This document shows positions 18,457-24,933 of a DNA stretch of 64,000 nucleotides, piece by piece. The notes under the pieces were generated by a model, which saw only the letters and a list, made by a program, of their open reading frames with translations, did no database searches and was not told where the DNA came from. The first letter of the stretch is position 1; every line of letters starts with the position of its first letter. Position numbers and translations under genes: made by a program. Origin of the DNA: Rivibacter sp049446155 (lineage in GTDB: Bacteria; Pseudomonadota; Gammaproteobacteria; Burkholderiales; Burkholderiaceae_C); NCBI RefSeq assembly GCF_049446155.1, contig NZ_JBMSEE010000001.1:310001-374000 (forward strand), read 5' to 3'.

Positions 18457-18710
18457 GCTACGGCCTCGAGCGACGTGATGCAAGACGCCTCCCCGACCCC
18501 GGCCGCTCACACCGGTAGGCGTGGAAGCCGGACGGCCGATCCGCCCCGGTAAGGCCGGATCTCGAGCGTCTTGCAGGGCAAGCGTAGCTTTCGCGGAGAA
18601 GCTTGTGTTTCCGAAATTCTGAAGCAAGGTTTCGCGCTCAGCGAAACCGCGGCAACTCACATGGCGTTTCAAGCCGACTTGATCGCTGCCGATGCCGTTC
18701 AGGCGCGGCC

Positions 18711-18745
18711 CTGTCACTTCTGACAGGTCCTCCTCAATTTGAGGA
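18711..18745 (+). promoter_or_regulatory. Paired inverted repeats upstream of the type I secretion genes
   Basis: CTGTCA-CTTC-TGACAG at 18711-18726 and TCCTCAATTTGAGGA at 18731-18745 lie 68-102 bp before the GTG of the ABC transporter. Both are perfect inverted repeats apart from the centre. They could be operator sites or small hairpins. Nothing in the sequence says which regulator would bind. Confidence 0.35.
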
Positions 18746-18812
18746 TCGCTTTCCCGCATCGTCCGGCTAGCCTGCGCGGCCACAACACGAAGGCCTCCAG
18801 GGAGAACGGCGA

Positions 18813-21110
18813 GTGACGACGTCTGCAGCGGCGCACCTGAATCAACCGACCACCGAAGTTCCAACCACCAACACCCCTCGCACCACGCCGCCCGCGGCCA
18901 TCGACACCTCGCTGGCCGCCCTGTGCGCCATGGCCCGGCTGCATCACATCGCGGCCGATCCCGCTCAGATCGCCCACCAGCTCGGCAAGGGCCCGAGCGA
19001 CGCCTGCAGCGTCGATGACCTGCTGCTCGCCGCGCGCCAGCTCGGGCTGAAGGCCAAGCGCGTCAAAACCGGCCTCGAGCGGCTCGGCCAAACCCCGCTG
19101 CCCGCGCTCGCGCTGATGCGCGACGGCCGCACCGTGCTGCTGGCCCAGGCCGACGGCCAGCGGGTGCTGCGGCAGGCCTTTGGTACGCCCGGCAGCCGGC
19201 CGACGATCGAGCCGCTCGAGGTGTTCAACGGCGAGTGGAGCGGCGAGCTGATCCTCGTGACCAGCCGCGCCAGCCTGGCCGGCGAGCTGGCCAAGTTCGA
19301 CTTCAGCTGGTTCATCCCCAGCCTCGTGCGGCATCGCAAGCTGCTCGGCGAGGTGTTCGTCGTTTCGCTGTTCCTGCAGCTGTTCGCCCTGGTCTCGCCG
19401 CTGCTCTTTCAGGTGGTGATGGACAAGGTGCTGGTGCACCGCGGCCTCTCCACGCTCGACGTGCTGGTGTTCGGCCTCGTGGTCGTGGTGGTGTTCGAGA
19501 GCGTGCTCACCGCGCTGCGCGCCTACGTCTTCAGCCACACCACCAGCCGCATCGACGTGGAGCTGGGCTCGCGCCTCTTTCGCCACCTGGTTGCCCTGCC
19601 CCTGGCCTACTTCCAGGCCCGCCGCGTCGGCGACTCGGTCGCACGCGTGCGCGAGCTGGAGACCATTCGCAGCTTCCTCACGGGCAACGCCTTGACGCTG
19701 GTGATGGACCTGCTTTTCTCGGTGGTCTTCGTCGCGATCATGCTGCTGTACAGCGTGCAGCTGACGCTGATCGTGCTGGTGAGCCTGCCGCTCTATGTGG
19801 GCCTGAGCCTGCTGGTGGTGCCGGTGCTGCGCGCGCGCCTGAACGAGAAGTTCGCCCGCGGCGCCGAGAACCAGGCGATGCTGGTGGAAACCGTCACCGG
19901 CATCCAGACCGTGAAGGCCGGCGCGCTGGAGCCGGCCATGGCCCGGCGCTGGGACGAGCAGCTCGCGGCCTACGTCTCGGCCAGCTTTCGCACACAGACG
20001 CTGGCCGGCTTTGCCAACGAAGGCGTCAACCTGATCGGCAAACTGGTCAACGCCGCGACGCTGTGGTTCGGCGCGCGGCTGGTGATGGAGCAGGAACTCA
20101 CCGTCGGCATGTTCGTCGCGTTCAACATGTTCGCCGGCCGAGTGGCGCAGCCCATCATGCGCATGGCGCAGATGTGGACCGACTTCCAGCAGACCGGTCT
20201 CTCGATGCGCCGGCTGGGCGACATCCTCGACACCCGCACCGAGACGCCGCCCAAGGCCGCCGCGACGCTGCCGCCGCTGAAGGGCCAGATCGCGCTCGAC
20301 AACGTGACCTTCCGTTACCGGCCCGAGGCCGCGCCGGTGCTCCAAGGCGTGAGCCTGGTGGTGCGCCCGGGCGAGGTGATCGGCATCGTCGGCCGCTCGG
20401 GCTCCGGCAAGAGCACGCTGACCAAGCTGGTGCAGCGGCTCTACGTGCCCGAGGCCGGGCGCGTGCTGGTGGACGGCGTGGACATCGGCCTCGTCGACGC
20501 CGCCCAGCTGCGCCGCCAGATCGGCGTGGTGCTGCAGGAAAACTGGCTGTTCAACCGCAGCGTGCGCCAGAACATCGCGATCACCGACCCGGCCGCCCCG
20601 ATCGAGCAGGTGATGCGCGCCGCGCAGCTGGCCGGCGCGCACGAGTTCATCGGCGAGCTGCCCGAGGGCTACGACACCGTGGTCGGCGAACAGGGATCGA
20701 CGCTCTCCGGCGGGCAGCGCCAGCGCATAGCCATCGCCCGCGCGCTCTTCAGCGACCCGCGCATCCTGATCTTCGACGAGGCGACCAGCGCGCTGGACTA
20801 CGAGAGCGAGGCCATCCTCGCGCGCAACATGGCCGCCATCTGCCGCGGGCGCACGGTGATCGTCATCGCGCACCGGCTGAGCGCGGTGCGGCGCGCGAAC
20901 CGGATCGTGGCGATGGACAAGGGCCGCATCGTCGAGATGGGCACGCACGAGGCGCTGCTGGAGCGGCGCGGCTTGTATGCGCATTTGTGGAGCATGCAGA
21001 CCGGCGATGCCACCGCTCATGCGACGCCCGGTGCGGTGGCCACCTCCGTTCGGGCTGAGGTATCGATGCCCCCCGCCGAACCACACCAGGTTGCAGGAGA
21101 CCAGCCATGA
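18813..21110 (+). CDS. Type I secretion ABC transporter (HlyB-like)
   Basis: 765-aa inner-membrane exporter for RTX substrates. The start is GTG at 18813, with GGGAGA 7 bp upstream. The N-terminal region (about residues 28-160) is a C39-peptidase-like domain. Where C39 peptidases have DCG this protein reads DTS, so the catalytic Cys is absent, as in HlyB. A six-helix membrane domain spans about residues 175-450. The nucleotide-binding domain has Walker A GRSGSGKST near 528, signature LSGGQRQR near 630 and Walker B ILIFDEATSALD near 650. It overlaps the fusion-protein gene by 4 bp. No TolC-type outer-membrane gene is in the window. Confidence 0.95.
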   Translation: MTTSAAAHLNQPTTEVPTTNTPRTTPPAAIDTSLAALCAMARLHHIAADPAQIAHQLGKGPSDACSVDDLLLAARQLGLKAKRVKTGLERLGQTPLPALALMRDGRTVLLAQADGQRVLRQAFGTPGSRPTIEPLEVFNGEWSGELILVTSRASLAGELAKFDFSWFIPSLVRHRKLLGEVFVVSLFLQLFALVSPLLFQVVMDKVLVHRGLSTLDVLVFGLVVVVVFESVLTALRAYVFSHTTSRIDVELGSRLFRHLVALPLAYFQARRVGDSVARVRELETIRSFLTGNALTLVMDLLFSVVFVAIMLLYSVQLTLIVLVSLPLYVGLSLLVVPVLRARLNEKFARGAENQAMLVETVTGIQTVKAGALEPAMARRWDEQLAAYVSASFRTQTLAGFANEGVNLIGKLVNAATLWFGARLVMEQELTVGMFVAFNMFAGRVAQPIMRMAQMWTDFQQTGLSMRRLGDILDTRTETPPKAAATLPPLKGQIALDNVTFRYRPEAAPVLQGVSLVVRPGEVIGIVGRSGSGKSTLTKLVQRLYVPEAGRVLVDGVDIGLVDAAQLRRQIGVVLQENWLFNRSVRQNIAITDPAAPIEQVMRAAQLAGAHEFIGELPEGYDTVVGEQGSTLSGGQRQRIAIARALFSDPRILIFDEATSALDYESEAILARNMAAICRGRTVIVIAHRLSAVRRANRIVAMDKGRIVEMGTHEALLERRGLYAHLWSMQTGDATAHATPGAVATSVRAEVSMPPAEPHQVAGDQP

Positions 21111-22549
21111 CGACAACGGCGCCGTCGAGCTCGGCACCCCATTCGCCCTGGCTCGCCCTCCTCCACCGCTACCGCGCCATCCTCGCCGCCGCCTGGGCCG
21201 CCCGCCACGAACTCGCCGGCCCCAGGCACCTGGCCGACGAAGCCGCCTTCCTGCCGGCCGCCCTCAGCCTGCAAGCCACGCCGGTCCACCCTGCGCCACG
21301 CCGCGCGGCCTGGACGATCATGGCCTTGTTCGTGATCGCCCTGCTCTGGGCCTGCTTCGGCAAGGTCGACATCGTGGCCGTGGCGCAGGGCCGCATCATC
21401 GTCAGCGACCGCAGCAAGGTGATCCAGCCGCTGGAGACCGCCGTGGTGCGGGCGATCCACGTGAAGGACGGCGACCACGTCCAGGAAGGCCAGCTGCTGG
21501 TGGAGCTGGACGCCACGGCGCCTGAAGCAGACGCGCACCGCGTGGCCCAGGAACGCGCCGCGGCCGTCTCTGAGGTGCTGCGGTCGCAAGCCTTATTGGA
21601 AGCCTTGGGCGGCGGCCGCCTGCCACGCTGGCCGGGCCACGCGGACCTGCCCCGCGCCGACGACGCGCTGGCGCAATCCCAACTGCGCGCCGAATGGGCC
21701 GACATCACCGCTCGCCTCGCGAAGCTCGACGCCGAGGCGCACCGCCGCCGCACCGAGATCAGCACCGTGGAGCAACAGATCGCCAAGCTGCAGGCCACGC
21801 TGCCGATCGTGCGCCAGCGCGCGGCCGACTTCGAGGCACTGACGGCGCAAGGCTTTGTCTCCAGCCACGCCGGGCAGGACCGAACGCGCGAGCGCATCGA
21901 GCTGGAGCGCGATCTGGAAACCCAGCTGGCACGCCGCGCCGAAGCGCAAGCCGCGCTTGCAGAGAGCGAACAGACGCGCGGTGCCTATCGGGCCGAAACC
22001 GAGCGCACGCTGCGCGAGCGCCTGGCGCAAGCCGAATTGCGTCGCCAGCAGCTCGGGTCGGAGGCCGAGAAGGCGGCGCTTCGCAGCCGACTCACCCGGC
22101 TCTCGGCGCCGGTGAGTGGCACCGTGCAGCAATTGGCCGTGCACACGGCGGGCGGCGTCGCGACGGAGGCACAGGCACTGATGGTGATCGTGCCGGACCA
22201 CGCCGAAGTGACGGCGGAGGTGATCGTCGAGAACAAGGACGTGGGCTTTGTGCGCGCGGAGCAGGAGGTGACGGTGAAGCTGGAGACGTTTCCGTTCACG
22301 CGCTATGGGACGGTGCCAGCGACAGTGCGATCGATGGCGGCTGATGCGGTGGCGGATGAGAAGCGGGGGGCGATCTTTCCGGCAACGTTGGTGCTGACGC
22401 AGACAGCAATTGATGTCGACGGCAAACAGGTCCGGTTGGCGCCTGGCATGAACGTGACAGCGGAGATCAGGACAGGAGGGAGAACTGTGATCGAGTATCT
22501 GACTGGGCCGCTGCTGCTACGAGCCAACGAAGGACTTCGCGAACGATAG
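21107..22549 (+). CDS. Type I secretion membrane fusion protein (HlyD-like)
   Basis: 480-aa periplasmic adaptor. A cytoplasmic N-terminus is followed by one membrane span at about residues 66-84 (WTIMALFVIALLWACFGKVD). The split lipoyl/barrel-sandwich domain begins VAQGRIIVSDRSKVIQPLE. A long alpha-helical hairpin rich in Ala, Glu and Arg occupies about residues 145-330, and a beta domain ends the protein. It is coupled to the transporter through an ATGA overlap. The last 250 or so bases are noticeably less GC-rich than the rest, marking the edge of the foreign-looking module downstream. Confidence 0.94.
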   Translation: MTTTAPSSSAPHSPWLALLHRYRAILAAAWAARHELAGPRHLADEAAFLPAALSLQATPVHPAPRRAAWTIMALFVIALLWACFGKVDIVAVAQGRIIVSDRSKVIQPLETAVVRAIHVKDGDHVQEGQLLVELDATAPEADAHRVAQERAAAVSEVLRSQALLEALGGGRLPRWPGHADLPRADDALAQSQLRAEWADITARLAKLDAEAHRRRTEISTVEQQIAKLQATLPIVRQRAADFEALTAQGFVSSHAGQDRTRERIELERDLETQLARRAEAQAALAESEQTRGAYRAETERTLRERLAQAELRRQQLGSEAEKAALRSRLTRLSAPVSGTVQQLAVHTAGGVATEAQALMVIVPDHAEVTAEVIVENKDVGFVRAEQEVTVKLETFPFTRYGTVPATVRSMAADAVADEKRGAIFPATLVLTQTAIDVDGKQVRLAPGMNVTAEIRTGGRTVIEYLTGPLLLRANEGLRER

Positions 22550-22930
22550 ATGTCGCCGGAAACCAGATTGCCGAAGCAGACCCGAAGACCACTCAACCAA
22601 GCACAAACGCAAATGAACAGCAACGGTAATTCGCACGACGCCAACAGATATACAGAGCAGGGCCTGATTGCAGGCTTCCTACTTGGGGTACTTATTGTCA
22701 GCATCGACACATCCGACTTCTCCATCCGCTGGTTCAAATACCTATTCCTAATTCCGGGATTGATAGCCGCATCCGGCCTCGCCGCGCATGCATCTACAAG
22801 CAGAAAGGAAACACGCAATAAATTTCATAAGCTACTTTCGTCTCACGGAACGTACCGCACATGCATTACGATCCTGGCAATAGCTATATCTTCAGGGGTA
22901 TTCGTAATCTGCGCTCACATCATCAAATAG
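22550..22930 (+). CDS. Small three-span membrane protein, candidate immunity protein 1
   Basis: 126-aa protein not recognised as any known family. Its ATG directly follows the TAG of the fusion-protein gene. Met22 (22613) is an alternative start, but neither has a strong ribosome-binding site. Three hydrophobic segments are visible: LIAGFLLGVLIVSI (about 39-57), YLFLIPGLIAASGLAAHA (64-81) and CITILAIAISSGVFVICAHI near the C-terminus. The gene is AT-rich compared with the housekeeping genes. It ends 12 bp before the 458-aa protein, which has its own GGAGA. By position and type it parallels the membrane gene before the large RTX protein, so an immunity role for the N-terminal domain next to it is inferred, not shown. 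Confidence 0.65.
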   Translation: MSPETRLPKQTRRPLNQAQTQMNSNGNSHDANRYTEQGLIAGFLLGVLIVSIDTSDFSIRWFKYLFLIPGLIAASGLAAHASTSRKETRNKFHKLLSSHGTYRTCITILAIAISSGVFVICAHIIK

Positions 22931-22942
22931 GGAGAACCTGAG

Positions 22943-24319
22943 ATGCCAACCAACCCTGTCGTTATCATCGGCGACGCCACCAACGTGTTCTCCGATGCAA
23001 GAGGTTTTGTGTCTGGAATTCAGAATGGCATCAATGCCGTGAACGCCGGCGACCTCGCGGGCGGAATGGCGGCACTTTCAGCCATTCTTGCGACACACTC
23101 GTCAGTTTTTGCACAGCTGGCGCCAGTTGCTTCCGGCTTGACAATTGCCGCGGATTTGGCGAAGTTGCAGGACGCCATTGCCACAAACAACTTTGATCAA
23201 GGAGTAGATGCGGCCTTGGGGCTCATAGGCGGCGTAGGTGGATTACTTGCACTCTCCCCACTGCCTCAAACAAAAGCTCTTGGCATTGCGATCAGCGCAC
23301 TCGCCAACGCATCCAAGGAAATCTACAAGAACCGAGAGGACATTGCTGGCGCGCTGAGTGACATCAACAGAGCGCTAAGCACCGACCCATACAGCCCGGT
23401 AACCATCCTGGATCCGCAATCGCTCATTGACAACGGACTGCTGGATCCAAACACGCTTTTGCCGAGAGTTGATCCTGAGAGGTTCAACCCCGAGGACTAT
23501 CCCGACCTGAAGTACAAACAGGTATGGGGCCCTGACCCCGCCGCCAGCGATGGCTACCGCTCAGCCAAAACACCCCCACCCCGCGACCCCCTCGCCATCG
23601 ACCTCGACGCCGACGGCATCGAAACCCTCGGCATCCCCACCGACGGCTCCTCGCCCGTCCTCTTCGACCACAACGCCAACGGCATCAAGACCGGCACCGG
23701 CTGGCTCACCGGCGACGACGCCTGGCTCGTGCGCGATCTCGACGGCAACGGCAGCATCGACTCTGGCCGCGAACTCTTCGGCGTGGACACCGTGATCACC
23801 GCCACCGGCTACTACAGCAACGGCACGCCCTACACCTACACCCGCAGGGCCACCTCCGGCTTCGAGGCCCTGCGCACGCTCGACGAGAACGGCGACTCGG
23901 TCTTCAACGCCTCCGACAGCGCCTTCACCCAGGTCAAGCTCTGGCAGGACCTCAACCGCGACGGCATCAGCCAGGCCAGCGAGCTCTTCACCCTGGCCGA
24001 CAAGGGCATCGCGAGCATCTCGCTGAACGAGACCACTGCCACTACCAACCTGGGCAACGGCAACAGCATCACCGGCACCGCCGTCGTCACGCGCAGCAAC
24101 GGCAGCACCACTGCGATCGACAGCGCCGACCTCACCGCCGGCAACCTCAACCTCGCCGACAACCCCTTCTACCGCGAGTTCACCGACGAGATCCCGCTGA
24201 CCGAGGCGGCGCTCGCCCTGCCCGAGATGGGCGCTTCGGGCTGGATACGTGACATGCAATCGAAATTGACTAAGTGCGGGCCAGGCAACTGCATACGCCG
24301 CCAACCCCGGCTCCTTTGA
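22943..24319 (+). CDS. Truncated RTX-type protein: unique N-terminal domain plus FrpC-like self-processing module
   Basis: 458 aa. Residues 1-214 are unique: Gly/Ala-rich with hydrophobic stretches such as ALGLIGGVGGLLAL and ALGIAISALANA, suggestive of membrane insertion. At D215-P216 begins a module matching the self-processing domain of Neisseria FrpC (PLAIDLDADGIETLGIPT, DLDGNGSIDSGRELFG, LNRDGISQASELFTLADKGI), which ends near F413. FrpC cleaves itself at this Asp-Pro when calcium binds. The last 45 residues diverge and stop early. There are no RTX nonapeptides and no C-terminal export signal, so this copy probably cannot be secreted by itself. The module DNA is nearly identical to that in the 2312-aa protein. 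Read as an orphan cassette; alternatively a decaying pseudogene. Confidence 0.7.
   Translation: MPTNPVVIIGDATNVFSDARGFVSGIQNGINAVNAGDLAGGMAALSAILATHSSVFAQLAPVASGLTIAADLAKLQDAIATNNFDQGVDAALGLIGGVGGLLALSPLPQTKALGIAISALANASKEIYKNREDIAGALSDINRALSTDPYSPVTILDPQSLIDNGLLDPNTLLPRVDPERFNPEDYPDLKYKQVWGPDPAASDGYRSAKTPPPRDPLAIDLDADGIETLGIPTDGSSPVLFDHNANGIKTGTGWLTGDDAWLVRDLDGNGSIDSGRELFGVDTVITATGYYSNGTPYTYTRRATSGFEALRTLDENGDSVFNASDSAFTQVKLWQDLNRDGISQASELFTLADKGIASISLNETTATTNLGNGNSITGTAVVTRSNGSTTAIDSADLTAGNLNLADNPFYREFTDEIPLTEAALALPEMGASGWIRDMQSKLTKCGPGNCIRRQPRLL
23585..24213 (+). repeat. 629-bp direct repeat, copy 1 (self-processing module)
   Basis: Aligned with 25450-26078 at a constant offset of 1865 bp, this stretch shows one mismatch (24126 C versus 25991 T, Ala versus Val). 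Identity begins at the Asp codon of the Asp-Pro pair and fades from 24214. Such identity in a coding repeat points to recent duplication or gene conversion. Confidence 0.9.
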
Positions 24320-24344
24320 CGCCTTTGCAGCTTCGAGAGACGCA

Positions 24345-24923
24345 ATGAAGTCTGAATCACTACTTGCGGCATTAATCCATATAGCCAATGCAGCATGGAT
24401 AACGCGGTTCTCGTTTCTATTCTCAACGAGAAGAAACGATGACTACCTTCATGATCAGCTACTTTTAGCAAGTCTAGCGCTTGTGATTCTATTCAACACC
24501 ATTCGCTGGATTTTCCTATCCCGAGCTGAGCATAAAAATACCTACACAAGTCAGCTTGAACTGTCCATTGAGTTGCGATCGACTGCAGCCAAGGCGTTCG
24601 GATTCATCCCCTACTTAATAAAAGCCATACCGTCGGAGCAAGTAATTAGCGCTCGCGCAGCCTCGCTCCTAGCAGACACAGGGGAATTACGCACAGAGCA
24701 AGAGCTAGATCTTCTGCGCGCCCTGCTGTCAACGCCAAAATTGATGATGATCCACTGGCTCATATTGTTGTTCATTGTCACCATATTTGCCTCAGGTCAA
24801 ATACCGACATCCATCGGTTCGATCGAGCAGCTTTGGCCACTGCATCTTCCAATCATTGTTGCGGCCATTGGAGTTTCAATATACAGCGCAGTAGCAGTTA
24901 TCTTCACACTCATCTACGAATAG
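24345..24923 (+). CDS. Membrane protein, candidate immunity protein 2
   Basis: 192-aa protein not recognised as a known family. Hydrophobic segments are LLLASLALVILFNTIRWIFL (about 39-58), MIHWLILLFIVTIFASG (about 133-150) and LPIIVAAIGVSIYSAVAVIF (about 168-187). A soluble helical region lies between the first and second. The gene is AT-rich (23 G/C of 60 bases at 24481-24540) in a high-GC genome, a sign of transfer. It ends 10 bp before the RTX gene, whose ATG has AGGAAG upstream. The frame stays open upstream to 24270, probably as a relic of the upstream module, so ATG 24345 is a best guess. Immunity is inferred from position and type only. Confidence 0.65.
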   Translation: MKSESLLAALIHIANAAWITRFSFLFSTRRNDDYLHDQLLLASLALVILFNTIRWIFLSRAEHKNTYTSQLELSIELRSTAAKAFGFIPYLIKAIPSEQVISARAASLLADTGELRTEQELDLLRALLSTPKLMMIHWLILLFIVTIFASGQIPTSIGSIEQLWPLHLPIIVAAIGVSIYSAVAVIFTLIYE

Positions 24924-24933
24924 GAAGATTATC

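Larger units (their letters stand above)
18324..18812. other. 489-bp divergent intergenic region at the start of the secretion locus
   Basis: No credible gene here. From the lysR side it holds a large GC-rich palindromic element (18342-18456). Next comes an inverted pair TGCAAGACGC (18479-18488) and GCGTCTTGCA (18566-18575). Two compact inverted repeats follow at 18711-18726 and 18731-18745, upstream of the transporter start. It must contain the minus-strand lysR-leu promoter and the plus-strand secretion promoter. I could not place confident -35 and -10 boxes. Confidence 0.6.

Noticed and set aside
18714..21137. An 807-codon minus-strand frame over the ABC transporter
   Set aside because: Antisense to a gene with complete Walker and signature motifs; composition is that of a shadow frame.
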